64,000 bases of DNA from positions 106,305,187-106,369,186 of the forward strand of contig CM077027.1 in the NCBI GenBank assembly GCA_039090855.1. The letters are read 5' to 3'. Origin of the DNA: Macrothele yani. Taxonomy: Eukaryota; Arthropoda; Arachnida; Araneae; Macrothelidae. Below the pieces are notes generated by a model. It was given only the letters and a program-made list of their open reading frames with translations. It was not told the DNA's origin and did no database searches. This document shows positions 34,460-45,500 of the stretch, one piece after another. Made by a program: the position numbers and the translations under genes. Each line of letters opens with the position of its first letter. Within the stretch, counting starts at the first letter, position 1.

Positions 34460-34990
34460 CACTATATGATAAAAAGTATCCTGATGACACTTTCCTTTCC
34501 ACAAACTTCCTGTAATAGGAAAGTAATCAATATCGAGTTGGGCAATCTTTACTGCTAATGCTCTGGTAGAAAGGGTTTGCACTATATTTTGGTACGTTGA
34601 TGAGGTAATTACCTTCCATTTTGCCACAAGAGTGTTAGTCAGGTTGGTCACTGATGTCTGAAAGTTTGGCCTGGCTTTCAGTTGACTTTCCAATTCTTCC
34701 CAAAGGTGTTGCATGAGGTTAAGATCGGGGCTCTGTGTAGTACGGTCAAGTTCTTTCACATCCATATCATTCAACAATTTTTGCACGTACCTCGTTTTGT
34801 GGATGGGTTGTTGGTAAAGGAAAGGGTCAAAACCGTGCCTTTCTCATAATATCGGGAGCATGAAGTTGACGAGAATACAATTATAGGCCCCAGTGTTAAG
34901 ACTTCCGGGCCGTGGAACTAGAACGTGATCCAGTTCCAGTGCTCAGTTTAGTCCATGTTGGAATATTATGGTTTTCATAGGAAATGTATT
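34460..34990 (-). pseudogene. Tc1-like element, C-terminal half
   Basis: The left end CACTATATGATAAAAAGTAT follows TA (34458-34459) and resembles known Tc1-type ends. The minus-strand frame 34786-34430 reads LDRTTQSPDLNLMQHLWEELE, where the catalytic Glu is Gln. The upstream sequence is degraded and no right inverted repeat was found. Confidence 0.7.
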
Positions 34991-34999
34991 AAAATTGAG

Positions 35000-35560
35000 C
35001 CTGTCCTTTGTTAATCATCACCACTAAAAATAATGGACGCCGTTGAAATAACAATGTCCATAAAAGAGAAACTGTTTTGCATCTCGTGATGCACACGTAT
35101 CTAGAACATTTTAATGCATCTTCCAAAAATATTTTCTGTTTCCAGCACAAATTCCATGTTTTACATCTAGTGTGATCTCTTTTAGGATTTCTGCGGGAAA
35201 CCGGTTTTTGCAACTCGGACCACAATGAAACGATCTGCCGAATTCTGAGGCTCCTACTACGATTGACATACGGCTCATATACACACACACATACATTGTG
35301 CTTTATCTTTTTGAATATATGTCCAAAAAGATGCGCCAATAATGTTCGTCGAAAACTTTCCGGAAAATTCCGAGGCACTTGGTCACAGCGTTTTAGTGCG
35401 GTTATCACGCCGTACAAACGAGATTAACATGTCTCGAATATTTACGTTTCAGTATTCTTGGGACTTGGATTTAATATGGCCACCTTGTATAATTTTCACC
35501 GAAATACAAATTTGCAAAATGCACTGTATCGTAAAAGCGTTAGAGTTGACATAGGAGATC
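35000..35560. other. No recognisable feature
   Basis: A short CA-repeat (about 35279-35295) and chance frames only. Confidence 0.45.
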
Positions 35561-35563
35561 AGC

Positions 35564-35776
35564 CGCCCCGGTGGTGCAGTGGTCTAAGCGATGGCTTCTG
35601 ATCATTCGTCTGGAAGATGCCCAGGTTCGAATCCCATGAGGCATGGATGGTGTGTTTGCCTCATGACACTGGTTCTCTCCTTTCCCTGGAACTAGTGACT
35701 CTAAATTAGGGACGGGTGACTGCTATAGCCAATTGAGTTGCTCACGGTGGTCGTTAAACCTCCAATGAAAAAAAAA
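35564..35776 (+). mobile_element. S1 tRNA-SINE, complete
   Basis: GCCGCCCCGGTGGTGCAGTG head, S1 body, tail CCTCCAATGAAAAAAAAA. A convincing target duplication is not visible. Confidence 0.9.
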
Positions 35777-36032
35777 GGGATCTCAAAATTGCTGACCTGT
35801 TTAATTCCTTATCTCATTTTTTCTTTACATATCAATATTACGATTCGAGACTAGGCTGTTGATAGCTTCATGAAATTGCCTCTGTATGTGGAAATATAAA
35901 AATATGCACCAACACACACACAAAAAACAGTTACACCAAGACACTGTAAGACGTTACGAGAGCACGCAGTGAAATTTCAAACGCAAAAACCCACAGCAAA
36001 ACACGAGAACAGTTGGTTACCCTTATATTTTC

Positions 36033-36190
36033 GTCAACCATTCTCAGCCCACTGATGAATGCAGGTCTCGTTAGAGAATTAGTTTCTTATACAACTTTTT
36101 GTCTTAGTCCAATTTCTTCTATGTTACTCTGGTATGGTTTCCAATTTCATCAAACCTTCTCTTGCGTGGTTTCTTCTGTCTCTCCATACC
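36033..36190 (-). mobile_element. RTE LINE 3' end, degenerate
   Basis: GTCAACCATTCTCAGCCCAC ... ATTTCATCAAACC ... GTGGTTTCTTCTGT parallels the plus-strand view of 2781-2930 (GTCAACCATTATCAATCCAC onwards), so this is another minus-strand RTE tail from a diverged subfamily. Confidence 0.55.
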
Positions 36191-36428
36191 TAGACTAATA
36201 TTTCAGTAACCCAAATATCTACTTTTATGACCCATATATCTTCTTTCATTGGTTTTACGACAATAACATTCATTAATCCATCTACTTCAGTTTGGCTCAA
36301 TGTCAAGAATCAATGAACTTTATTGTTTGTTGTTATGATTTAATTCCATATAGTATGTAACGGACTGTGGCACGGTGTGGTCGTAAGTGACGCGAAAAAA
36401 TACAATGCGTTGTACGTAAACAAATATT

Positions 36429-37380
36429 ATTTCACACCCACAAAGATATTTATTTCACATCCACAAAGATCCTTATTTCACACCCATGAAGATCTTTATT
36501 TCACACCCATGAAAATCTTTATTTCACACCCACAAAGATCTTTATTTCACACCCACAAAGATATTTATTTCACAGCCACAAAATCTTTATTTCACACCCG
36601 AAAAGATCTTTATTTCACACCCGCAAAGATCTTTATTTCACACATACAAATATCATTATTTTACACCGACAGAAATCTATATTTCGCACCCACAAAAATA
36701 TTTTCTTCGCACCCACAAATATCTTTATGTTACACCCACAAAGATCTTTGTTTCACACCCACATAGACCTTTATTTCACACCCACAAGGATTTTTATTTC
36801 ACACCCACAAAAATCTTTCTTTCACACCCACAAATATCTTTATTTCTCACCCACAAAAATCTTTATTTTACACCCACAAAGATCTTTATTTCACACCCAT
36901 AAAATCTTTATTTCACACCCGCAAAGATCTTTATTTCACACAAACAAAGATCTTTATTTCACAACCACAGAAATCTTTATTTCGCACCCACAAAATATTT
37001 GCTTTGCACCCACAAATATCTTTATGTTACACCCACAAAGATCTTCATTTCGCACACACAAAGATCTTTATTTCACACCCACAAATATCTTTCTCACCCA
37101 CAAAAATCTTTATTTTACACCCACAAAGATCTTTATTTCACACCCACAAAGATCTTTATTTCACACACACAAAGATCTTTATTTCACACACACAAATATT
37201 TTTATTTAACACCCACAATGATCTTTATTTCACACCTAAAAATCTTTATTTGACACCCCAAAAATCTTTATTTCACATCCACAAATATCTTTATTTCACA
37301 TCCACAAATATCTTTATTTCACACATACAAATATTTTTTTCACACCGACAAAGATCTTTATTTCACCCACGAAGATCTTG
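36429..37380 (+). repeat. 23-bp minisatellite, about 41 units
   Basis: The unit is CACACCCACAAAGATCTTTA plus TTT. Variation sits mostly in AAGATCT (AAATATCT, AAAATCT) and ACCCAC. Because 23 is not a multiple of three and the unit has no stop in any plus-strand frame, long frames with a 23-residue protein period (HPQRSLFHTHKDLYFTP...) arise in all three frames. I treat these as non-genic. Confidence 0.93.
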
Positions 37381-37439
37381 ACATGTGAAAGATACCTAGC
37401 TATGATTATCTGCAAAGAGTACCAAGGTACTATCTCAAT

Positions 37440-37672
37440 TTTTCGGTTTCGGGATAACACGACTATGGTGTGCAATTCAATGGGCTGCAGTCGCCAGTCT
37501 TTTATTTGGGGTCGCAGGCTTCGGGAATAGAAGACTCCAAATTAGGGTCGCTTGCTCCCGTCCCTGTGTCGTAAGATAAGGGCATCGTTAAAGCTTAACG
37601 GAAATTCAAACGCAGGGCCATCTTTGACGAATGGTTAGAAGTCAGCACATCGCACTTCTTTGCCACCAGGGC
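37440..37672 (-). mobile_element. S1 tRNA-SINE, old copy with internal duplication
   Basis: Degenerate minus-strand S1. The central AATTAGGG(G)TCGC segment appears twice (about 37500 and 37545). It abuts an RTE fragment. Confidence 0.6.
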
Positions 37673-37676
37673 GTTT

Positions 37677-37945
37677 TAGTTAAGGTTTCTACATATCTGT
37701 CACCCATAAGAAAGGATTGGAAGAATGCATTGATTAAACACTTTTCCCTGAAGACATATTAGTAAATTGCTCTTGAAAATTGTACTGTTTCTTTGAAATG
37801 CTCTTCAGCCAAGTATTATACGCCTATTTCTCCCTTCTTCAATGTAGCCTTTGCTCGATATCTGTTATCCAAGATAAATATAAACAGCTGTTACTTCTGG
37901 ATCAGCGACTAAATTTTCAGTTTCTAAAAGCACTGTACATCGGTA
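37677..37945 (-). mobile_element. RTE LINE internal fragment
   Basis: Aligns by eye with 3158-3430: TTAAGGT, GGA(A/G)GAATGCATTGATTAAACAC, TTGCTCTTGAAAATT(G/A)T, GATATCTG(T/C)T(A/G)TCCAAGATAAA. Same strand as the copy at 2.7 kb, more diverged. Confidence 0.8.
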
Positions 37946-37949
37946 TATA

Positions 37950-39245
37950 GAACAAAAATGCATTAAAAGACAAAATACCTTTTTTTTCTTACTTCGGCTG
38001 TAATGAATTTGATAAGTCACGTAGAGCTATTATGCGTTGATTTGAAAGTATTCGAATGTTAAACTTCCTCATTATAAAAGTAATGCGGAGGTATCCCTCT
38101 ATTCTTATTTACTGACATGAATTTATTAAATATTGCTTAAACTCCCACGAAGACCTCGAATGAGGGAAATATTTAAAATCCAGGAACAGTTATTTGACGC
38201 ATTTCAAGTACCACAGCCTAATGACACCATAAGAAAGCTAATACGTATAAAATTCTTTTACAAGAAAACATCCCAAATTTGTCCATTTTTATTTAGAAAT
38301 GTTATAAAAATATTCTTCAGAAAATTAATGATTTTGCTTTTTCATAGGTAATTGGAATGCTGCCTTGAATATGAAAGCCAACGCTCATATTCTTCGTAAG
38401 GTATGCACATGAAGTTTCTGTAGTACATTTCCTTGTAATTGTACGGAAGAAATTTAATGCGACACATAAAAGATTCATGAGCTTCAAGTTAAATTCTTTC
38501 AGCACTCTGAGGCAAAAAATACGATTTAATGCAAACGAGGTTTAAAACATCTACTTTACATACGAAACTCTCAAGACTGCAGAGTGGCTGCTCCGGGGGA
38601 AGAATTCAAGCAGCCTGTAAGAGAAGTGCTTTCTCTGGAACTAACATATTCCACAGCATGAGTAAATACTCAAACACGACATGAAATCCTTACCGAAACT
38701 TGAAGTTTCTTTTCACTGTTATCCATAAAGATTAGCCATAAAACAAAATTCTTGACTGGACGCCATCCCAGCGTATGAATAGTTACATAAAAATTTAATA
38801 TTAACACATAACAATGATGTCAAAGCCAGTTATATCGACTTTTCCTTCGCTTCTTTAGCAAACACGAATCAGGTTTAGGTAAAGGTTTTGTCAGTATTCA
38901 ATATTTCCGTATCATCGATTTTATGTTTTTCCGTTATTTCTCAACTTAACGTTTCTACGAGCAGAACTTTGGAGCTACACGTTTAACCAGATCGTGATTC
39001 TATCAAAACAGCCTCGAGGTTTCAAAATTCTGTTGCAGCAGGTGAAAGTTTGCTATCTGGCTGTTTCTGCTTAAGAGTGAAATTATTCAGTGATTCTTAC
39101 CGAACAGTGAACGATATGAACATAGAGCAAAACACAACATGGTTTCTGGTAAACGTAATACTGACGTTAAAACATTTTTCTACAATATGGCGTTGACCAT
39201 AGAAAATGGCATTTATTTATAGGCTGTTTCGAACAATTGAATATA
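37950..39245. other. No recognisable feature
   Basis: 1.3 kb without a supportable gene or repeat. Confidence 0.45.
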
Positions 39246-39247
39246 TA

Positions 39248-40662
39248 CACTGCTGGCCACCCAAAATGCAATACCAAGAAGGACCCGAGATAGCAAAGCC
39301 AGATTTACTGGACACATAACAACAGATACAACGATGAAACGATTGAGCTTACAGGCCTCTGCGACTTGCGGAACACGCAGAAATTAATAGTTCGTGTGGC
39401 CCCAATGGGTGGCAATAACGGCCGCTACACACCGCGTCATCGAGCGAAGGAGGTTTTGGATGTGGGCTTGGGATATGTCGGTCCAGACTGCTTGCACACG
39501 TTGCCACAGTTCATCAGGCGTAGCCGCGGGTGGTGCTTGCCGGGCCACTCGGTTGCCGATCAGCGACCATACGTGTTCGACGGGCGATATATCGGGAGAA
39601 CAGGCGGGCCACGGGAGCAGTGACACCTGGTGGGCCGTGAAGAATTGTTGCACGATGCGTGCCACTTGCGGGCGCGCATTGTCCTGTTGAAACGTGGCCT
39701 CTGGCAGGTCCTGCAGGTAAGGGAGAAGGAGGACTACAGGCTCAAAACCGTCGGAGATGTAGCGGTGGCTGTTGAGTGTACCGGCGATGCGTACCAGAGG
39801 GGTGCGGGTGTCATATGCAATTGCTCCCTGAACCATAACACCAGGCGACGGACCGGTATGGCGATGCATAGTGCAGGCGTCATACAGTCTCTCGCCGCGG
39901 AGCCGCCGCACGCGGATCCGACCATCGTGGTGTTGCAGGCAGAAGCGGGATTCGTCGGAGAAGACAATGTCGTGCCATTCCGTAGTCCAGGTGCGGCGTT
40001 CAACGGCCCACTGCCGCCGCACTTGCCGGTGAAGTAACGTCAGTGGTAATCGGAGCAATGGGCGCCGTGCGACAAGTCCCCGCTCCTGTAGACGACGTCG
40101 GATGGAACGTGCTGACACAGGTTTTTACGCAAAACACCATAATTCCTGCGCTAACGTTCGTAATGTGGCGGTGCGAGCCGTCAATGCCCGCCGCACAATA
40201 TGCCGGTCCTCTCGTTTGGTGGTGTGCCGCGGCTGCAGCAATCGCTCACGTCGGTCCGTCCGTCCCTCCTGCACCAACTGAGTCCATACTCGCCTCACTG
40301 TGGCTGGATGTGGTCCCACACGGGCAGCCGATGTCTCGGTACGATAAACCGCTGTCTCGTTAAGCCACTATTTTCCCTCTGTCGAACTCCGAAACGTGCT
40401 GGAATGACTGTCGTATTCTGCGACGAGGCATCAGGAAGCTTCCCATGCACACGTCCGGCAGCACAACACACTTCCACTACTTACACCCCGCTATCTGTAA
40501 TCCTTCTTATAGCGTTTCTCGGTGGCGTGCCGGGCGCACATGATTTGCATATGCCCTGCAATGCTAATCGTTTGCATGTCCTCTCGCGGGCGACGCATGC
40601 TGCGAATTTCAGGACAATCGGATGCCTCCTTCTTGGTGTTGCATTTTGGGTGGCCAGCAGTG
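39248..40662 (-). mobile_element. Tc1-like transposon, complete ends
   Basis: 1415 bp. The left end CACTGCTGGCCACCCAAAAT is mirrored at the right (ATTTTGGGTGGCCAGCAGTG). TA flanks both ends (39246-39247, 40663-40664). The inverted repeats differ by very few bases, so the copy is young. Confidence 0.95.
39384..40445 (-). pseudogene. Tc1-like DD34E transposase with three lesions
   Basis: Begins MPRRRIRQSFQHVSEFDRGK (about 40432). A stop follows after KIVA, a one-base insertion lies near 40330, and a TAA sits near 40122. Otherwise continuous: helix-turn-helix, MSARSIRRRLQERGLVARRP, FSDESRFCL (first Asp), VMVQGAIAYD, FQQDNARP (second Asp), LLPWPACSPDISPVEHVWS (Glu, 34 residues on) and the end block HWGHTNY. 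All catalytic residues are kept, which fits recent inactivation. Confidence 0.9.
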
Positions 40663-40669
40663 TAATATA

Positions 40670-41887
40670 CCCTATCTACCAACAAGTAATTAGACACCTG
40701 TGATAGCAAAGGAAAACGAAGTTTATTCACCTTCAATAGTTGGTGGAGCCTCCACGAGCGGCGATTACAACTGCGACCCTCCGGGGCATACTCTCAAATA
40801 GGCGTTGTACGACGGCTAGCGGTATTTTCTTCCACTCGGCTTGGAGAAGACAGGGCAGTTCTTTCACCGATTTCGGACGGTTGGGGCACACCTTAAGTCG
40901 ACGCTCTAACTCGTCCCAGAGGTTCTCCATAGGGTTAAGGTCCGGGCTCTGCGCAGGCCAGTCCATTCGATTATCCCCATTGTCACCATACCAAGCCATG
41001 GTGAACCTCGCAACATGACAGGTGACATTGTCATCCTGAAAGAAACATGGGTCCACCCCGTAAAACTGCCACAACGTAGGAGGCGCATGGTCATCCAAAA
41101 TGGTGCAGTAGGTCTCGGCGTTGAGTCGACAAGGAATTGCGACCAAGGGTCCCGTGCCATACCAGAAGAAATACCTACCCATAGCATTATTCCACCGCCG
41201 CCGAACTTCACAGTTGGCACAATACATTCCGGTAGGAGGCGTACTCCATGCAGACGCCAAATCCGGACCCTGCCATCTGAACGGAAGAGGGTTAACTTTG
41301 ATTCGCTGCTCCAGAGAGCCTGTTTACACTGTTAAACGGTCCACTGTCGACGTTCTTTGCACCACGTTAGCCAAGCAGCGCTATTGGACTTGGTGATCAA
41401 AGGCTTGAGGGCGGCAGCACGTCCATGGTAACCGAGCAGATTGGCTTCCTTACGGATGGTATTCATCAAAAGAACACTCCCGGATGCCTGTTGAAACTCC
41501 TCGTGGATGTGGCCTATCGATTTGGTGAGATTCTTCCGTATTTCTCTAGCCAGCACCTGTAGTTCTCTAATTCCCAGTTTTGTGGGTTTCCCGGGTCGGG
41601 GCACATTTTGGCAGTCACCTCTCATCTTCTACTTGCCAATCACGTAGGCCACTGTCGATTTTGGGTACTTCAACTCGCTGGATATGTCACGTATGGATCG
41701 GCCATTTCGATACCCGACGATTACACCTTTCTCGAAATCAGAGAGCTCCAAACTGCGTGGCATCTTGCATGCGACTGGTTGCGTTGTTGTTTCCCACGCG
41801 ATATTTAACGGCGGCGGCCGTGATGTGTATCAGTACCGCAGATATCGTCGATTGCAAGGGTGTCCAATTATTTGTTGGTAGATAGTG
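40670..41887 (-). mobile_element. Tc1-like transposon of a different family, 7 bp from its neighbour
   Basis: 1218 bp. Left end CCCTATCTACCAACAAGTAA, right end the mirror (TTATTTGTTGGTAGATAGTG). TA at 40668-40669 and 41888-41889. Same strand as the element ending at 40662; the gap is 40663-40669 (TAATATA). Confidence 0.93.
40733..41763 (-). pseudogene. Tc1-like transposase, first catalytic Asp lost
   Basis: Starts MPRSLELSDFEKGVIVGYRN at 41763 with a clear helix-turn-helix; a TAG interrupts near 41631. The frame 41625-41332 continues the DNA-binding part (PRPGKPTKLGIRELQVLAREI). The first-Asp site reads WSSESKLTLF, with Ser in place of Asp (about 41310-41280). After a frameshift the frame ending at 40733 has FFQDDN (second Asp), WPAQSPDLNPMENLWDELER (Glu) and the end GGSTNY. 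Inactive. Confidence 0.88.
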
Positions 41888-41957
41888 TATATAAGAATCA
41901 GACTAAATGACGAAAATGCAGAAATAGTTTAAAATAGTAGTAAACCATGAGCAGCGG

Positions 41958-42112
41958 TATTTTTTTTGTTTGGGGTTTTAACAAATACCGTGAGCAACTC
42001 GATGGAATATAACCAGTCTTTCGTCCCTAATTTAGGGCCATTGGTTTCAGCCAGTGCAGTAAGACAACCGGATTTAACCCGAACTCATCACAGGCGAATA
42101 GACTGAAGTCAT
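41958..42112 (-). mobile_element. S1 tRNA-SINE, degenerate, head damaged
   Basis: T-rich tail, GGTTTTAACAAATACCGTGA, TCGTCCCTAATTTAGGGCC, then a deleted centre and a decayed head. Confidence 0.6.
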
Positions 42113-42701
42113 ATATACGAAAGAATGCCCACAGAAATAATGCCAACTTCTCGAAATCAAGAAATATGCCCAGATCTTTAAAATAGAAAAATACTCCATC
42201 TGTTGATTGATGTTTTGTTATGTCTGTTAGAAACATGGCCTTTCTTAATTTCATGAAGAAATATCTTAATTTCAACTAAGCAATCGACGAAACTATCCAG
42301 AACATTTCCCCTGCTCAACCACATAACGTTAACTAGCATTACGAGGACATCATAGTTTGTTTCTAAAATGGCAGAAGAGTCTCATTGTTCGAATGAACAC
42401 GTGCATGGCTCACTCACGAACACTAAATACGCCTTAGGCAATTCCTTTAGTCACTGGCGCATGACAAAAGGAAGCAACTTTAGCTTTTCAACTGAATCTT
42501 AAACACGTGGTAACGTCAAAAGAACTCCCTCCTCAGAAACAAAGCATCGCATAGGTTAGTACAGGGGTAAGGGTGCACCAGAATAATAAGTTTGTACTTA
42601 GTAAGGTATTCTGAAAATGCCAATGCATAAACCCACGACATTCAGTGTCCCCAAAAGGGAAAAAGTTGTTGGCTCTTGATAATATTTTATTCTAGGAAAG
42701 G

Positions 42702-42800
42702 GTGGTGTAGTGGTTAGCATACCCGGGAGTTTTCTGGGAGACGCGGGTTCGAGTCCAGCTCCAGGACGATGAAAATTTTCAAGTTTTCGGATATTATCTG
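42702..42800 (+). repeat. S4 tRNA-like repeat
   Basis: GGGTGGTGTAGTGGTTAGCA (A-box) and GCGGGTTCGAGTCC (B-box) form a tRNA-like unit of about 72 bp, followed by CCAGGACGATGAAAATTTTC as at 20.3 kb. Probably another SINE family; its 3' limit is unknown. A lone tRNA pseudogene is the alternative. Confidence 0.6.
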
Positions 42801-43381
42801 ACTTACCATCCTTGTTGCATTTACTCCAAAAATCGGATTGTCATATTTAAAAATTTGTATTTTATTCTATGTTTACACTTATTAAGACTTTTGTGTTTCT
42901 TCCATTTTCGAAACACACTATAGGAGGTCAGTGTAATTCGAGGTAATGAATGTTATATGGTTGAGCATTTTTGTCGATTGCTTAGTTGAAATCAAGATTT
43001 TTCTTCGTGAAATTAAAAAAAACCCACGTGCTTCTAACAGACGTAAGAAAGCATGAATCAACAGCTGAGGTATTTTTCTATTTTCAAGATTTTGACATTT
43101 TTTTTTCTGTGGGCATCTTTTCCGTGGGAGTTTTTCTGTGGGTAGTATTTTGGTGGGCAATTTTTTTTCATATCTCAGAAGTCAGTGCTTATACCACTGC
43201 GCCACAAGGGCGTCCACCTGCTATGATAACGTGAAACCTCATAAATCTGAAATAAGGAGGGAGAAAGTGACTAATGGCACGAAGACAAGATTTGACTATC
43301 AGATGATATCCGTTAAATGAGTTTGAAACAATCAAACCATGAAAACTGTGTATAAAAACAGCTAGCTGGCAGCGATAAGCC

Positions 43382-43560
43382 CGCAGGTGTAGTTCAGTTG
43401 AGAGAATAGCTGCTCCTGAGAAGAAAGATGTGGTTTCGATTCCCACGATCGCAAAATAATGGCGATATTGGTGCCCGAAAGAAAATGAATCTCGTGGCCT
43501 TTAGGCTTGAGAAAATGTGTTCCACGAGTCTTCCACGCAACACCCGAAATTAATTAAATT
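43382..43560 (+). mobile_element. Remnant of a third tRNA-bearing miniature LTR element
   Basis: A tRNA-like unit (CGCAGGTGTAGTTCAGTTGA ... GGTTTCGATTCCCAC) is followed 20 bp later by TGGTGCCCGAAA (43469-43480), one or two changes from the TGGCGCCCGAAC site at 52243 and 56415. The sequence behind it (TGGCCTTTAGGCTTGAGAAA, TGTTCCACGAG) resembles the core of the element at 52094. No second LTR was found. Confidence 0.5.
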
Positions 43561-44308
43561 AATTATTCTACAATGAGATGGTTTTCCGAGTGTGGTTGTC
43601 AGCTGACCGAAAATCTGAGATTGCATCTAGGCCTATAGCTTTCCCTCTGAATGTCGAAAAATTCCAGCTTTCGTTATTCTGCAGCGCATATGCACCTCGT
43701 CGGTTGCCATGTTCTAACTCAACTAACCATAAATGTGGGCTGCCCGCCAGCATGTGTTGTTCAAAACAGTTTTGCCACCTTATCCCAAAAGCACGAAATT
43801 TCATAAAAACAAAATTCAACCATTTTGCTTTTACATCCAGCTACGTGGATGGCCTGATACTTCAGCTTCGTCTTAATATTAATTAAGTGGTCACGATAAT
43901 ACAGCAGCTCAGTGTGTAAGCTAAGTAACGAAAACATTTGCATCAGGTAGCTTTGAGAATGCATGGATTATCATTCTTCTGCCTACATCTATACAGCAAC
44001 GTTTTCAATCTGACTACTAGACGAAGACACCAGAGCTGAGTTCGGGCTTAATTTTAAGAGCCCAGGCCCGTTCTAGCGCGAAGTATGTAAGCCCGAGCCC
44101 GAATTTTATATTGCAAGATTGAGCCCGGACCCGAACGAGCCCGAAAACTATGATTAACCTGTTTAGGCGTTAACAAAAAAGTCTTCTCTTCCAGACTTCC
44201 AGTCTTTTCTACCCGTGCAACTAACCGATGTCTTTCTCAACTGCGGAGTGGGAATGGGATGTCTATCTATTTCTATAGTTTCTTTGACCATTCATGTCTT
44301 CCTGAAAT

Positions 44309-44480
44309 GTGAAAATCCTCCAAATACGTGGCGACAGTAAATAAATAAATACATCGCTCTTTCCACGTTCCAGAAACACACAGCAACCGAAAATTTGTTT
44401 TTCAGACGCCGCTGTGGAATTGAACCACATAACTCTCGATATCTAGCCGAGTGCGTTACATTTACACCACGGTGGCCAAC
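44309..44480 (-). repeat. 172-bp repeat with S2 tRNA-SINE, LINE 3' side
   Basis: Minus-strand tRNA-like unit (GGCCACCGTGGTGTAAATGT ... GGTTCAATTCCACAG), the S2 tail GGAACGTGGAAAGAGCGATG, a (TATT)n run, then about 29 bp (CTGTCGCCACGTATTTGGAG). It is nearly identical to 51253-51425, so the two bracket the LINE as direct repeats. Confidence 0.85.
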
Positions 44481-45500
44481 AATCCACTGTGCTATATGTC
44501 TTTTCAAGTCAGCTTCTGACTTCATAAATCCGTAAGATGGGCTCAGCTACTGAGACGTCTCCATCTGGTGGGCATTAACGGCACTGGCTATATATATATT
44601 ATAGCAGTTATTTCAAAATATACTTTATTGGCAAAAACATAAGGGGATACAGGCGTGCGACATATGGTAAAATAAACAACAAAACAATGAGCGATACTGA
44701 TGAAATTTTGCAGGTGAATGTGATACGGCAGTCAACTAAGGATGGCAAAATGTTAAAATCACTAATAAGGAACAATACATGCTTGAGGAAAATGTTGCAC
44801 AAGCAATAGTAATGATTAGGATATTACAGGATGCAATGACTTGCACAGTGAGAGCAGAGCACAAAACAATAGGTAAATATATTTACAAGAATATGGCTGT
44901 ACAACGCAGTGAACAAAAAGAAGGGACAGTGTAAAACACAACAAAAGCATATACCACGATAAGGGTACAGAAGTTTCCACAATCGAGGAAACCACACGAT
45001 GTGTGACAAAAACATGATGAGTATTACAGAACATAGTGGAAACTTGGGCAAACTCCCCAAGTGAAACACAGGGATACACAAAATACAAACAGCAAGCCGT
45101 GCAGTATTGCATCGGTCCAAAAAAACAATGACTTGGGTCGAGCAAGAAACACAGGAACTTGTATACAAAATCATAGGTACGAACAGAAAACCCTCTGCCG
45201 TGCAAGACAAAACACAATTGAAAAAACACAAAACAAAAAGAAACATAGATACCCGGGGCAGTACAAGTAGAACACCCAGAGATATCAAACACCACACGCT
45301 CAGGTGCAAAACGCAACAAGAAAAAAACATCAAGGGTCCAAGAGTCTACTAGCCTAGAACACAAACAAAATCTTTAAAGCCTAGAAGGCACAATGCGATG
45401 AGGGAAGTACAATAAACAATGCATCAAAGAATGTGAAAAAAAATGCACAAGATCTCAACCGATGCATTCAGTAGGCCGAAGCTGGAAAAATACAAACCAA

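Noticed and set aside
36377..37381. Long histidine/phenylalanine-rich reading frames
   Set aside because: They are translations of a 23-bp tandem repeat that has no stop in any plus-strand frame; the same peptide appears in all three frames.
44816..45364. 182-codon Cys/Phe-rich frame on the minus strand
   Set aside because: Lies in the T-rich 3' untranslated part of the LINE, overlaps a similar frame in another register and has no domain.
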